The notes: generated by a model from the letters alone, not told the origin. Shown: positions 7,546-17,433, numbered from the stretch's first letter. The stretch: 64,000 bases of DNA from Pseudomonas uvaldensis (GCF_021271205.1 NZ_JAIWKS010000009.1:166899-230898); one strand, 5' to 3'. Translations and numbers: made by a program.

Positions 7546-9759
7546 TCAACTGGACTGGGGCTCGCCCTCATCCTGCATGTCGTCCAGGTACTCTGGTTGG
7601 TCCGTTTGATCGGGCAGTTCGGTCACGACGCTGAAATCGGAAATCTCAATGGCGCCGACGCCATGGCCGAGCAGGTGAAAGGAAAACGCCTTGCGTGGTT
7701 GCGGGTTGTCGAAGCTGATGTTCATCACCAACGGCTGCTCGGGAGTGACCGCGACGTCTGTCGGCAGGTCCATCGGCACATCCCGTTCGAACTCCTTGGC
7801 CTTGAGGGAGATGTAGGCGGCATGGTCTGGCTCCACGGCGCGAATGGTCAGGCTGACGCGCGTTTGCGAACCTTTGGGCATCTCCAGGTATTGGGCGCCG
7901 ATGAGGTTGTCGGTCCAATCATTGGAGACCTGGGCCGGAAGCGGGATTTTTTCGTTGCTGCCGAACTGATAGCGCTGGTTCAGGGCGGTGGCTGACAGGC
8001 TCTGGCCCAAGGCCGTGGCCCGCGCCGCAACCAGTCTTGCACGCTGACCGCTGTATTGTCCGGCATAGTTGGCTTGATCAGCGATGAAACCTTCGCTGCG
8101 GTAATCACGGCAGCGCTGCAGGAAGTCGCATTCGGTGAACGTGTCCTTGCCGTCGTGATAGCGCAGTTTGCCGTTGGTGAACGACATGATTTGCCGACCG
8201 GTCGTGTAATCGCGGAACATCGAGCGCCCGGACAAGGACGAGGGCACCGGGAAATCGAAATAATCGAGCACCGAGGCAGTCAGGTCCACATGGCCATGAA
8301 CACCGCGCTTGATTCTGGGCAGGGGCTCTGGCGCCAACATCAGGTTGAACCCCCAGGACGATGCCAGGCGCACGTCTTCCAGCCCGTGGGACTCGTCCGA
8401 GGTAATGACCACCAGGGTATTTTCCAGAACGCCCTGTCTCTCCAGGTTCACCAGGAACGCATCCAGCGCATCGTCCAGATAACCGACGGCGGCCTGCTTG
8501 GCGGAGTCGTAGCGTTGCAGGTAGTCGTCCGGCGCAGAATAAGGCTGGTGCGTGCCCACTGTCAGCAAGGTGAGCATCCAGGGTTTGTCGGCTTGTTGCA
8601 GTTGCCCGACGTAGTCCAGCGCGCCCTCGAAGAAGCTCTTGTCGTCCCTGCCCCAAGGGAACTCCAGATAAGCCGGACGAGTGAACCATTCCATGCCCAG
8701 GGTCGTGTCGAAACCGATGTGGGGCATGATCCGGTCCTTGGCCATGAAGCGCAGGCCAGCCCCTTGCAGGAAATGGGTCGAGAAGCCGTGCTGGCGCAGC
8801 TGGGCCGGCAGGCACGCCCGGTTGCGATGGGTCTGGTTCAGCATCTCGATGCCTTTGGGCGTACCGTCGTCGAGCTTGTCGTAGTCGCCACATAGCATCG
8901 CATAGAGACCGCGGATGGTCTGGTGGCTGTGCAGGACATAATCGGGCGTGTTCATGCCGCGTTCGGCCCAGGCACTGAGGTGCGGCATCAGGTTTTCCCG
9001 GTAGCTGCTGTTCAATGCCTGGCGGTTGGCATTGATATAGGCGCCGGGAATGCCTTCCAGGGCAATGATCAGAACGTTGTGCGCCTGGCCTGGTGCGGCC
9101 AACAGCTTTTGTCCCTCGAGGTCAAGCCGGGTGAGGCCCTCCATTGACGGGGCGAGGGTGGCTTCATCGCCTTCCAGCCAGAGCTGGGCCCGTTCCTGCC
9201 CGGCGGCGATGCCGGCGGTCACAAGCTGATGGGGCAGGTTGAACAGGTTCCACTGGTCTGCCTCACTCGGACGCCAGGATTGCACCGCGCCGTGTACCAA
9301 CAACAACAGCATCGGCAACGCCCAGGCTTGGCGTGGTAAGGGGGGCGCCAGGCGCGGCGGGCTAGTTCGCTGGGCCGCCAGCCAGAGCACCAGCGTCGCC
9401 AGCTGGAGTGTTGCCAGCCAAGGATGGGCGAAACCGCCGCTGGTGGAGTTTTCAACGAATTGTGGGTCAAGCAGGTAATGCAGGTCCGACAGGTTGGGCA
9501 TTCGCCCGACCGCGCTGATCAGTTCGATATTGGCCAGTGTCAGTGCACTCCAGGCCAGCAGCACAGGCAATACCAGCCACCCGGAGCGGCGGTGAAGCAA
9601 CGCGATCAGCAACCCGCCGCTGCCCAGGTCCGACAGATAACCCAAGGGATCGGACCAGCCCAATGTCAGGCGCAGCACCAGGGGAACGAGCAATACGCAT
9701 CCGACCAGGGTTATGAGGGACGCCAGGGGATGGCTTAGAGCACGGTAAATCTTGATCAT
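7546..9759 (-). CDS. LTA-synthase-like / sulfatase-fold phosphotransferase, inner membrane
   Basis: 737 residues. The first ~160 contain several hydrophobic helices; the rest is a periplasmic alkaline-phosphatase/sulfatase fold. The segment NVLIIALEGIPGAYIN opens the catalytic domain, SHQTIRG carries the expected nucleophilic Thr, and VVITSDESHG supplies metal-binding Asp/His. A C-terminal ~150-residue extension has no motif I recognise. LtaS/MdoB relatives move phosphoglycerol onto glycans; a Gram-negative member could decorate periplasmic glucans or LPS. It converges with nudK (13-base gap) and faces a LysR gene across a 228-base spacer. AAAGG lies nine bases before the start. Confidence 0.82.
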   Translation of the reverse strand: MIKIYRALSHPLASLITLVGCVLLVPLVLRLTLGWSDPLGYLSDLGSGGLLIALLHRRSGWLVLPVLLAWSALTLANIELISAVGRMPNLSDLHYLLDPQFVENSTSGGFAHPWLATLQLATLVLWLAAQRTSPPRLAPPLPRQAWALPMLLLLVHGAVQSWRPSEADQWNLFNLPHQLVTAGIAAGQERAQLWLEGDEATLAPSMEGLTRLDLEGQKLLAAPGQAHNVLIIALEGIPGAYINANRQALNSSYRENLMPHLSAWAERGMNTPDYVLHSHQTIRGLYAMLCGDYDKLDDGTPKGIEMLNQTHRNRACLPAQLRQHGFSTHFLQGAGLRFMAKDRIMPHIGFDTTLGMEWFTRPAYLEFPWGRDDKSFFEGALDYVGQLQQADKPWMLTLLTVGTHQPYSAPDDYLQRYDSAKQAAVGYLDDALDAFLVNLERQGVLENTLVVITSDESHGLEDVRLASSWGFNLMLAPEPLPRIKRGVHGHVDLTASVLDYFDFPVPSSLSGRSMFRDYTTGRQIMSFTNGKLRYHDGKDTFTECDFLQRCRDYRSEGFIADQANYAGQYSGQRARLVAARATALGQSLSATALNQRYQFGSNEKIPLPAQVSNDWTDNLIGAQYLEMPKGSQTRVSLTIRAVEPDHAAYISLKAKEFERDVPMDLPTDVAVTPEQPLVMNISFDNPQPRKAFSFHLLGHGVGAIEISDFSVVTELPDQTDQPEYLDDMQDEGEPQSS

Positions 9760-9796
9760 GAAACAGGCCTTTCGATGAAGTCAGCCACATATCAAT

Positions 9797-9822
9797 CCCG
9801 GGAAGCAGGCTTGCTCCACAGG
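9797..9822. repeat. Degenerate REP-like element
   Basis: The segment around GAAGCAGGCTTGCTCCACAG resembles a decayed copy of the REP arm GCGAGCAGGCTCGCTCCCACA at 52027-52047. It lies between the LTA-synthase-like gene and the LysR gene. The remaining intergenic sequence (9760-9987) shows nothing else I can support. Confidence 0.4.
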
Positions 9823-9987
9823 GTTTAACGAGTCATAGGAAAGGGAATGGTAACAAGCGAAGCCGCCAATGGCCGGTCGTGCTGGCGCGTTGCGCTGTGG
9901 TTCGCTTGCCCAAGGCTCTACAATGGCCGTGCGGCGCGGCTTCGGGGGCGCACAAAACTTGTATCAGGATTTCTCGTCGGGGGATGG

Positions 9988-10890
9988 ATGGACAGGTTTC
10001 AGGAAATGCAGGTGTTTGTCGCCGTCGCCCAGGATGCGGGTTTTTCCGCCGCAGCGCGGCGCCTGGGTCTGTCGGCGGCGAGCGTCACGCGTGCGGTGGC
10101 GGCGTTGGAACAACGCATCGGTACGCCTTTACTGGTACGCACCACTCGTAACGTGTACTTGAGCGAGGCAGGTCAGCGCTTTCTTGAAGACTGCCGGCGG
10201 ATCCTGGGCGATTTGCAGGAAGCCGAAGACTCGGCCGCCGGCAGTCACGCCCAGCCCCGCGGACAGCTGACGATGACCGCGCCCGTGTTGTTTGGCCAGT
10301 CATTCGTTACGCCGGTGCTGGTGGACTATCTGCAGCAGTACCCCGACGTCAGCGTCAACGCCTTGCTGCTGGATCGAATAGTCAGCATGGTCGAGGAGGG
10401 CATGGACGTAGCCGTGCGTATTGGCGAGTTGCCGGACAGCAGCCAGCACGCCGTACGTGTCGGAGAAGTGCGACGCGTGGTTTGCGCATCTCCAGATTTT
10501 TTCACTCGCCATGGCCGGCCGCGGCATCCTGAGGATTTGGAACGAATGCCGATCGTGGCGTCGTCGGCCACTGGCCAGATCAGGAACTGGACTTTCCTCG
10601 ATGCTGGACAATCGTTGACGGTCCGACCGGCGCCCCGGCTGGTGGTTACGGCTAACCAGGCCGCCATCACCGCAGCCTGCCGAGGCCTGGGGATGACGCG
10701 TGTCCTGTCTTATCAGGTTGCAAGTGAAGTCGAGAGCGGTGCATTGGAGATCGTCCTGGCCGATTTCGAACTGCCGCCGCTGCCGATTCATGTGGTGTAT
10801 CAGGGAGGGCGCAACGCGCCGGCGCGGGTTCGCAGTTTTGTCGACTTCACGGTTAACGCGCTGCGTAAACACCCGGCCTTGAGAGGCTGA
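9988..10890 (+). CDS. LysR-family transcriptional regulator
   Basis: 300 residues, the usual LysR size. The N-terminal winged helix (MQVFVAVAQDAGFSAAARRL and SAASVTRAVAALEQRIGTPLLVRTTR) is followed by an effector-binding domain. The start at 9988 puts the HTH at the N terminus; 47 extra upstream codons in the same frame are not family-like. It belongs to the subgroup that often controls adjacent glutathione-transferase or dehydrogenase genes, and a GST gene lies 127 bases downstream on the same strand. The effector is unknown. Confidence 0.9.
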   Translation: MDRFQEMQVFVAVAQDAGFSAAARRLGLSAASVTRAVAALEQRIGTPLLVRTTRNVYLSEAGQRFLEDCRRILGDLQEAEDSAAGSHAQPRGQLTMTAPVLFGQSFVTPVLVDYLQQYPDVSVNALLLDRIVSMVEEGMDVAVRIGELPDSSQHAVRVGEVRRVVCASPDFFTRHGRPRHPEDLERMPIVASSATGQIRNWTFLDAGQSLTVRPAPRLVVTANQAAITAACRGLGMTRVLSYQVASEVESGALEIVLADFELPPLPIHVVYQGGRNAPARVRSFVDFTVNALRKHPALRG

Positions 10891-11017
10891 AGTATTATTT
10901 CTCGTGGTGAAATGATGGATTGCGTTTTCGGGTCATTCTCTAGCTTTCGCTTGAAGGGGAAGATGAGCCCATCGACGCCGTTCTGCTGATGGCGTCACTT
11001 TGCAGCGGAGTCGTCCC

Positions 11018-11644
11018 ATGAAACCCATCAAGCTTTATCATTTTCCCCTGTCCGGCCATGCCCATCGCGTCCAACTGATGCTTTCACTGCTGGAACTGCC
11101 TGTCGAGGTGGTCTTCGTCGACCTGGCCAAGGGTGCGCACAAACAGCCGGATTTCCTGGCCATCAACCCGTTCGGGCAGGTGCCGGTCATCGACGACGAC
11201 GGTGTGATACTGGCCGATTCCAATGCCATTCTGGTGTACCTGGCACAAAAATATGGCGCAGGTCGCTGGCTGCCCACCGATCCGGTCGGTGCCGCCCAGG
11301 TACAGCGCTGGCTGTCGGCAGCCGCCGGACCGATTCACGCGGGGCCGGCTACGGCGCGCCTGATCACGGTGTTCGGTGCTTCGTACAACGCTGAAGAGGT
11401 GATAGCCCGATCTCACGCGCTGCTCAAGGTCGTCGACCAGCATCTGAGCGCCAGTGCCTACCTGGCGGGAAATACTGTGACCATCGCCGATATTGCTGGG
11501 TACACCTACATTGCCCATGCACCGGAGGGCAATGTGTCGCTCGAGCCCTATCCCCATGTGCGTGCCTGGCTGGCGCGAATCGAAGCGTTGCCAGGGTTCG
11601 TGGGCATGCCGCGTACAGCCGTGGGTTTGCAAGGGCATGCCTGA
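11018..11644 (+). CDS. Glutathione S-transferase
   Basis: 208 residues. The N-terminal thioredoxin-fold domain has FPLSGHAHRVQL in the catalytic-residue region and INPFGQVPVIDDDGVILADSNAILVYLA, where QVPV and the DSNAI segment bind glutathione. An all-helical C-terminal domain follows (NTVTIADIAGYTYIAHAPEG). GGAG lies about nine bases before this ATG. It may be controlled by the upstream LysR protein. It converges with wbpZ. The substrate cannot be read from sequence. Confidence 0.92.
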   Translation: MKPIKLYHFPLSGHAHRVQLMLSLLELPVEVVFVDLAKGAHKQPDFLAINPFGQVPVIDDDGVILADSNAILVYLAQKYGAGRWLPTDPVGAAQVQRWLSAAAGPIHAGPATARLITVFGASYNAEEVIARSHALLKVVDQHLSASAYLAGNTVTIADIAGYTYIAHAPEGNVSLEPYPHVRAWLARIEALPGFVGMPRTAVGLQGHA

Positions 11645-11714
11645 AGTAGCAGCCATCAGCGGGGTGGGGGATGGTTCCTCTCACCCTTTGGCTTGCCCTC
11701 TTGTTGCCATGCCT

Positions 11715-12845
11715 TCATGCATAGCTGAGCGCTTTTTCCTGCAGCAACCCTTCGTACAACTCCACCCATTTGCGGCCCATTTCTTCAGCGGTAAATAGCT
11801 GTTTGTAGCGGGCTTGCGCCTTGATACCCATTTCCTGGGCCCTGGTGGGGTTTTCCCACAAGGTGTGCATCGCCTCCCGGAACGCTTCGGGCTGGCTGGG
11901 GGGGACGACAAGGCCGGTTTCGTTGTGGATATTGATGTAGCTGGTGCCCGTGCCAATCTCGCTGGAAATCATCGGCTTGCCGTACATTGCGCCCTCGAGC
12001 AGGGAGATCCCGAAGGCTTCGGAGCGCAGGTGCGAAGGAAATACGATGGCGTAGCTCAGCTCCAGCAGGGCTACCTTGTCTTCATCTCCGAGGAATCCAA
12101 GGAAATGTACGTTATGCAGGCCCAGCGCCGCGGCTTGGGCGTGCAGCTCTTTTTCCAACGGGCCGGCCCCCACGATAACCACGGGGTAGTCCACGCCTTC
12201 AAGAGCATCGAGCAGGATATGCAGGCCCTTGTAATAACGCATCACACCGACGAACAGGAAGAAGCGATCGCCCAGCTTTGCCTTCCACCTCGCCATGCGT
12301 TCGGCGTCAGGTTGTGGATAACTCGCTTTGTTCAAGCCATAGGTGATGATCCGGGTCTTATCACGGTACGCCTTGAGTACTTCGCTGGTATGTACGTAGT
12401 TGGGTGACGCCGCAACGATGCGATCGGCACCGTTCAGAAAGCGTCGCATCAGGGGGCGATACAGCATCAAAAGATGCTTCTGGCGAATGATGTCGGAATG
12501 GTAGGTAACCACGTAGGGTTTCTTGACGGCACTGAAAAAGTGAACCAGATCCATGAACGGCCAAGGGAAGTGGTAATTGATCACATCTGCTTGGGCGGCC
12601 AGTTCGCGGAATTTTTTAAGGGCGCTGTAGGAAAATCCCGTGGAAGCGAGTTGGAAGTTCAGTCTGGCTTGATGAACCTCATGCTCCCGTATCCTGATCG
12701 GATCGGGGGCGGGGTGCTCGCTCAGAGTCAACACCGTGTTGTCGACGCCCAATCGGTCAGTGCTGTCGCACAGTTGGAATATAACCTGCTCAATGCCGCC
12801 CATGGAGTCGGGCAAGTAGGTTCTGTAAAAATGCAGGACTCGCAT
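11715..12845 (-). CDS. wbpZ: GT4-family glycosyltransferase, WbpZ-like (D-rhamnan initiation)
   Basis: 376 residues of GT-B fold: MGGIEQVIFQL near the N terminus, FVGVMRYYKGLHILLDAL at the start of the nucleotide-sugar domain, and the EAFGISLLEGAMYGKPMISSEIGTG motif with the donor-binding acidic residues. In P. aeruginosa, WbpZ adds the first GDP-D-rhamnose to the lipid-linked primer of the common polysaccharide antigen; position as last gene of rmd-wzm-wzt-wbpX-wbpY supports the same role. Its start directly abuts the wbpY stop. Confidence 0.85.
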   Translation of the reverse strand: MRVLHFYRTYLPDSMGGIEQVIFQLCDSTDRLGVDNTVLTLSEHPAPDPIRIREHEVHQARLNFQLASTGFSYSALKKFRELAAQADVINYHFPWPFMDLVHFFSAVKKPYVVTYHSDIIRQKHLLMLYRPLMRRFLNGADRIVAASPNYVHTSEVLKAYRDKTRIITYGLNKASYPQPDAERMARWKAKLGDRFFLFVGVMRYYKGLHILLDALEGVDYPVVIVGAGPLEKELHAQAAALGLHNVHFLGFLGDEDKVALLELSYAIVFPSHLRSEAFGISLLEGAMYGKPMISSEIGTGTSYINIHNETGLVVPPSQPEAFREAMHTLWENPTRAQEMGIKAQARYKQLFTAEEMGRKWVELYEGLLQEKALSYA

Positions 12846-13976
12846 TCAGCCTCCCAGGACCTGGCGATACGCTTGGACGGTCACCTTCGCACACCGTTCC
12901 CAGGAGAAAAGTGCTGCTTGCTGCAAGCCCGCTTCCCGACAGGCCTGCCAGTGCAAGCGGTCTTCTATCAACCGGCACATGGCGTCGCGCATGCCTTGCG
13001 GATCGTCAGTTTCGCAATAATTGCCCGCCGCGCCAGCCACTTCCGGCATCGCCGAGCAGCGTGTCGTGATCACTGGCGTGCCACTGGCCATGGCTTCGAG
13101 CACCGGCAGGCCAAAGCCCTCATACAATGACGGGAAGATCAATGCCCGTGCGCCCGCAAGCAAATGGGCGACCTCTTCATCAGGCAGATAACCTGCCAGG
13201 CAAACATGACCGCTGGCCATGGCGCTTTTCAACTCGTCATTGAGTTGCGACTGTTGCCATCCGCTCATCCCGACAATGACCAATGGAAAAGCCTGACGGA
13301 TGGATTCAGGTAATTCGGCATGGGCGCGCAGGGCCAGCGGCAGGTTCTTGCGTGGCTCCAGGGTGCCGACACATAGGAAATAACCACCCGCTTCCAGACC
13401 ATGGGTCTTGAGTACTCTGTCGATGGTTTCGGGGTCGCGCGGATGGAAACGTGCCGAAACCCCCAACGGGGCGACCCTGACGCGTTCGGCTGGAAGTCCG
13501 AAATACTGCCGAGTTTCATCGGCGATGAACTGCGAAACGGTCATGATCACTTGTGCCTGTTCTACCGCACGAGTCAGTCGTCGCTCAATTTCCTTGAGCC
13601 TTGCTGGCGGTTGTGTCTCGGGATACCGGACATGGGTCAGGTCATGCAGGGTCATGACGGTCGGACCATCAAAGGACAGCGGCCACAGGCTGGGTTCGTG
13701 ATACAGATCGATGGCCTGGGAGCGGCCCTGATCGAAGCGTTTCTGTTCCATCCAGCGCCGTGCCCGATACGCTCCCGGAACTTGTCGAAGCAGGGGCGTC
13801 AGGCGCGAGTAACCCGGCATGGCCGCCTGGGGTAACTGTGAGCTCCAACCCCAGCCATGAAATAAGGACAAATGCACGTCAGGCTCTTGGAACAGGGCAG
13901 TTGCCAGTTCGGCCACATACTGGCCGATGCCGGTACGCGGGGCCTGAAGGATTCGCGCGTTGAAGGCTATCCGCAT
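12846..13976 (-). CDS. wbpY: GT4-family glycosyltransferase, WbpY-like rhamnosyltransferase
   Basis: 376 residues with LCVGTLEPRKNLPLALRA and PSLYEGFGLPVLEAMASGTPVI, the usual GT4 donor-binding features. The N terminus (RTGIGQYVAELATAL) is the acceptor half. WbpY adds alpha-1,3-linked D-rhamnose early in D-rhamnan assembly in P. aeruginosa. It overlaps the end of wbpX by 10 bases and touches wbpZ, so the three transferases are translationally linked. Confidence 0.86.
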   Translation of the reverse strand: MRIAFNARILQAPRTGIGQYVAELATALFQEPDVHLSLFHGWGWSSQLPQAAMPGYSRLTPLLRQVPGAYRARRWMEQKRFDQGRSQAIDLYHEPSLWPLSFDGPTVMTLHDLTHVRYPETQPPARLKEIERRLTRAVEQAQVIMTVSQFIADETRQYFGLPAERVRVAPLGVSARFHPRDPETIDRVLKTHGLEAGGYFLCVGTLEPRKNLPLALRAHAELPESIRQAFPLVIVGMSGWQQSQLNDELKSAMASGHVCLAGYLPDEEVAHLLAGARALIFPSLYEGFGLPVLEAMASGTPVITTRCSAMPEVAGAAGNYCETDDPQGMRDAMCRLIEDRLHWQACREAGLQQAALFSWERCAKVTVQAYRQVLGG

Positions 13977-15334
13977 ACGGTTTCTCTGTCGGGAACCACA
14001 GTCCCGGTATGTCGTTCGATGCGCTCGATCAACTGTTCACTGGCCTGGCTCCAGCTCAACCAATGCCACTGATCGAGGGAGCGATTGGCCGGGAATACCC
14101 CGCTGCGTTCCATGTCGACGACCAGGTTCGCCAGGCTTTGGGGATCATCCAGGTCGAAATAGACCATGAATTCTCCACCGATCTCCCGAAACACCTCGAT
14201 GTCGCTGCCCATCGCCGGCAATCCGCGCTGCATGGCTTCGACCAGTGGCAGACCAAAGCCTTCCACATAGGAGGGAAACACCAGCGCCGTGGCGTGTCGG
14301 TAAGCATGCTCCAGGCTCTGGTCCGAAGCATCGTTGAACATGAACAGCCGATGGTCCAGCTGCGGGTGGCGCCGGATGCGTTCAATCAGGGCCTCGCACT
14401 TCCAGCCAATCTTCCCGATGATGCACAGTCGTGCCTGTGAGCCGGCCGCCCAGGCGCGCTCGAATGCATCCAGCAGGTACGCATGATTCTTGCGCGGTTC
14501 GATGGTACTGACCATGAGAAACACCGGTTCGGGCTGCTCGAACAGTCGTTGTAGATCGCTATCGATGGTGCTGTCGGCGTCAATCAGGTCCAGTTCGCTG
14601 CCCAGATGGAAATAGTCGAACCAGCGTTCGCGCACGCGTTGTTCACCAATGCGACGCACCATTTCCTGGCGAACCTGGTCCCGGATAGTGGTGGAGATGG
14701 CGATGTAGCCGTCGGCAGTGCTGGCAATCCAGTCGAACCAACGGTTGAACACCTTGACCAATCCTTCGTCACAGAACTGCGGGTGGGTCAGGGGAATCAG
14801 GTCGTAGACCACCGAAACGATCCCGACGCCATCGCGCTTGAGCTGTTCGGCCAGCGGAAAGAAATCCGCATGCCAGGAAGAGTCCAGCAACACCAGTGTG
14901 TCGCCGTCCCGGTGCTGCAGCGGCACGATGCGCGTTGGGGCCGGTTTATGCTTGAGGAGGCGATCGATCAAGCGAATCGGAATGCTCAGACAGCCGAAGG
15001 CAAACAGCCTGCAGCCGATATACAACAGGCGTCGGGCCCACCGCGACTGACTGAAAGGACGCCGGGATTCCAGGGTCCGCTGTCGGAGCCAGAAGAGATT
15101 AGCTGCCTGTTCGAGCCGTCCGCGCAGGCTGACCAGGTCCAGCCCTTTGTCAGGCAACGGTGCCAGGCTTTTTACTTCGTACAGCTTGCCCCTGAGCATC
15201 ACGACGGGCAGGCATTCACGCCCCTGATCGTTCGCCGGCAGTTCGCGGATGACATTGCGCACGACTCGCTGGATCCCGGAATTGGCTTTCGGGTTTTCAT
15301 AAACATAAGTGCACTCCACCAGCAGGCGGGTCAT
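13967..15334 (-). CDS. wbpX: GT4-family glycosyltransferase, WbpX-like rhamnosyltransferase
   Basis: 455 residues from the ATG at 15334, which overlaps the wzt stop in an ATGA junction; an upstream in-frame start would read back through wzt. The C-terminal donor domain shows MVSTIEPRKNHAYLLDAFERA and FPSYVEGFGLPLVEAMQRGLPAMGSD. The N-terminal half is longer than in WbpY, as in the P. aeruginosa WbpX (about 460 residues). WbpX contributes D-rhamnose linkages of the trisaccharide repeat. Confidence 0.85.
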   Translation of the reverse strand: MTRLLVECTYVYENPKANSGIQRVVRNVIRELPANDQGRECLPVVMLRGKLYEVKSLAPLPDKGLDLVSLRGRLEQAANLFWLRQRTLESRRPFSQSRWARRLLYIGCRLFAFGCLSIPIRLIDRLLKHKPAPTRIVPLQHRDGDTLVLLDSSWHADFFPLAEQLKRDGVGIVSVVYDLIPLTHPQFCDEGLVKVFNRWFDWIASTADGYIAISTTIRDQVRQEMVRRIGEQRVRERWFDYFHLGSELDLIDADSTIDSDLQRLFEQPEPVFLMVSTIEPRKNHAYLLDAFERAWAAGSQARLCIIGKIGWKCEALIERIRRHPQLDHRLFMFNDASDQSLEHAYRHATALVFPSYVEGFGLPLVEAMQRGLPAMGSDIEVFREIGGEFMVYFDLDDPQSLANLVVDMERSGVFPANRSLDQWHWLSWSQASEQLIERIERHTGTVVPDRETVCG

Positions 15335-16596
15335 GGCAGCTCCTTTTGCGGTAATGCTTCGACGGTGGGCAGTGCCTGGCGTTGAATGCTGGTACTGGCC
15401 TGAAGCCAGGAACAGCCGACAAAGTCTTCCTGGCGATTGTTGATGACGTGGAACACCAGCCCGTAGTCGCGCCACTCGAAGTTGCGGTCCAGATGCGAAT
15501 CCAGACGCGACAAGCTCAGCGCAATGGAATAGTTGCCTTTACCCAGGCGCATGTCGAAACTGAAACGGAAGGTGACCTGTTCGCCCGCCATAAGATCGGT
15601 AACGGCCTGGTCCTGACGATGGGTGTTGATGCCGTACATGGGCTGCCCGAGGCGATCCTTGATCAGGAAACCCAGCACCAGCCGTTCGATATCCTTGCGG
15701 ACCTCAACGCGGACCTGCAGGACCATCGGCTGGCCGACTTCAGCCATTTCCACCGGCTGTCCATGGCTATTTAGCAATTGCACATCCAGGATGCCGGCCT
15801 CGCCGGTACCGGAAATGGTGCGTACCTGGCCGTTGGCGAGCATTTCCTGGCGGACCACCTGGCCTTCACGCTGGGCCAGCATGGCGTTGTAGTAGTCCAT
15901 CACTTCTTCCGGCTTGCCGCGCATGGCCATGCGCCCGTGTTCGAGCAGGATGGCGGTGTCGCAGATCGATTGGATCGCCGAGCGGTCGTGGGACACGATC
16001 AACAGCGTTGTCCCGGCCTTGCGAAAGCTGCGTATGCGCTCGAAGCTCTTGTGCTGGAAGTACGCATCGCCCACCGACAGGGCTTCGTCGACGATCAGGA
16101 TATCCGGTCGCCGGGCGGTGGCGACGCTGAACGCCAGGCGCATCTGCATGCCACTGGAATAGGTACGTACCGGCTGGTCGATGGCTTCGCCGATCTCGGC
16201 GAACCCTTCGATCTGGGGCATCAATGCTTCGATCTCCTCGACCTGCATACCCAGCAACTGGCCCGCCATGAAAGCATTCTGGCGGCCGGTGAAATCCGGG
16301 TGAAAACCCATCCCCAATTCCAGCAGCGCGGCCACGCGTCCTTGGACCTGGATATGCCCGCACGTGGGCTGGGTGGTGCCGGTAATCATTTTGAGCAACG
16401 TGCTTTTGCCCGCGCCGTTCACCCCGACGATACCCACGGCTTCCCCGGGCTGGATCTCGAAATCCACACCCTGCAGGACCCAGTGCAACTGGTGGCGTGG
16501 CCGGGAAAAGGGAACCAGCCATTCGAACAGCCGGCTCCAGCGGTTCGGATACTGTTTGTAAGCCTTGCCCAGGTCGCTGACGCGTAGCTGTCCCAT
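15331..16596 (-). CDS. wzt: ABC transporter ATPase with carbohydrate-binding domain, O-polysaccharide export (Wzt)
   Basis: 421 residues. Walker A is GVNGAGKST, the signature is YSSGMQMRLAF, and Walker B is ILIVDEALSVGD. The C-terminal ~160 residues are an Ig-like Wzt_C domain that in this family recognises the finished polymer end and sets export specificity. With Wzm it moves undecaprenyl-linked D-rhamnan across the inner membrane. The start codon overlaps the wzm stop (ATGA). The terminal methylation or other capping recognised by such domains could be installed by the divergent gene set at 18774-24541. Confidence 0.94.
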   Translation of the reverse strand: MGQLRVSDLGKAYKQYPNRWSRLFEWLVPFSRPRHQLHWVLQGVDFEIQPGEAVGIVGVNGAGKSTLLKMITGTTQPTCGHIQVQGRVAALLELGMGFHPDFTGRQNAFMAGQLLGMQVEEIEALMPQIEGFAEIGEAIDQPVRTYSSGMQMRLAFSVATARRPDILIVDEALSVGDAYFQHKSFERIRSFRKAGTTLLIVSHDRSAIQSICDTAILLEHGRMAMRGKPEEVMDYYNAMLAQREGQVVRQEMLANGQVRTISGTGEAGILDVQLLNSHGQPVEMAEVGQPMVLQVRVEVRKDIERLVLGFLIKDRLGQPMYGINTHRQDQAVTDLMAGEQVTFRFSFDMRLGKGNYSIALSLSRLDSHLDRNFEWRDYGLVFHVINNRQEDFVGCSWLQASTSIQRQALPTVEALPQKELP

Positions 16597-17393
16597 CAGA
16601 GTTCATCCACCATTTCGCCGCCGCGTCGACGAAACATCTGCAAGCCTGTGACGCATAGCAACAAGCCGATGATCAGCAGCGGCGCCAGCGAACTCCAGAC
16701 GGGCCACTGGTTGTACAGGAACAGGTTCTGGTAACTCTGCATCAGCGCCGTCATGGGATTGAAGGCCAGCAATTGCTGGATCGAGGGTGGAAGGATTGTC
16801 ATGGGGTAAACGATCGGCGTGAGCCAGAACCAGAATTGCAGGCAAATGCCGAACAACTGCCCGACGTCACGGAAAAACACATTGAGAATCCCCAGCAACA
16901 AGCCCAGCCCGGCGGCGAACAGCATCTGCAGGATCAGCAATGGCACCAATGCCAGCAATGCCATGCCTGGCCAACGGCCGGAGATCATCAGGAAACCGAG
17001 AAACAGCCCGAGGATGATCGCAAAGTTGATCCCCGCGTTGAGCTGCACGATCAGTGGCAGGCAAATCCTGGGAAAACTGATTTTTTTCAGCAGATTGGCG
17101 TTTTCCAGGAACATCCCTTGGCTTCGGGTGGTGACTTCCGCGAAGAAACCCCAGGTGAGCAAACCGGCGCAGAGGTAGATGCTGTAGGCCATGCCATCCT
17201 CCACACCCGGCAGACGCGCACGCATGATGTGGGAAAAGATCACGGTGTACACCAGGATCATCGACAGTGGATTGAGCACCGTCCAGAGTGCGCCGAAGAG
17301 TGAGTTGCGGTAACGCGCCTGGAACTCACGCTTGACGCTGCCCAGGATGAAGCCGCGATAACCCCAGAATGCGCGATGCAAGGACAACAACAT
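16596..17393 (-). CDS. wzm: ABC transporter permease for O-polysaccharide export (Wzm)
   Basis: 265 residues from the ATG at 17393 (MLLSLHRAFWGYRGFI), the normal size of Wzm/ABC2-type permeases, with about six membrane helices. Examples are NPLSMILVYTVIFSHIM, LVPLLILQMLFAAGLGLLLG and SLAPLLIIGLLLCVTGLQM. The frame stays open upstream to 17546, but that part would overlap the end of rmd and lacks permease character. Partner of Wzt; ATGA overlap at 16596. Confidence 0.92.
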   Translation of the reverse strand: MLLSLHRAFWGYRGFILGSVKREFQARYRNSLFGALWTVLNPLSMILVYTVIFSHIMRARLPGVEDGMAYSIYLCAGLLTWGFFAEVTTRSQGMFLENANLLKKISFPRICLPLIVQLNAGINFAIILGLFLGFLMISGRWPGMALLALVPLLILQMLFAAGLGLLLGILNVFFRDVGQLFGICLQFWFWLTPIVYPMTILPPSIQQLLAFNPMTALMQSYQNLFLYNQWPVWSSLAPLLIIGLLLCVTGLQMFRRRGGEMVDEL

Positions 17394-17433
17394 CAGACGG
17401 CCCTGCCATGACAGCGCTTCAAGCAGACATTTT

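Noticed and set aside
8056..8895. 280-codon open frame opposite the LTA-synthase-like gene
   Set aside because: The minus strand encodes a full catalytic domain here; the plus frame is a byproduct.
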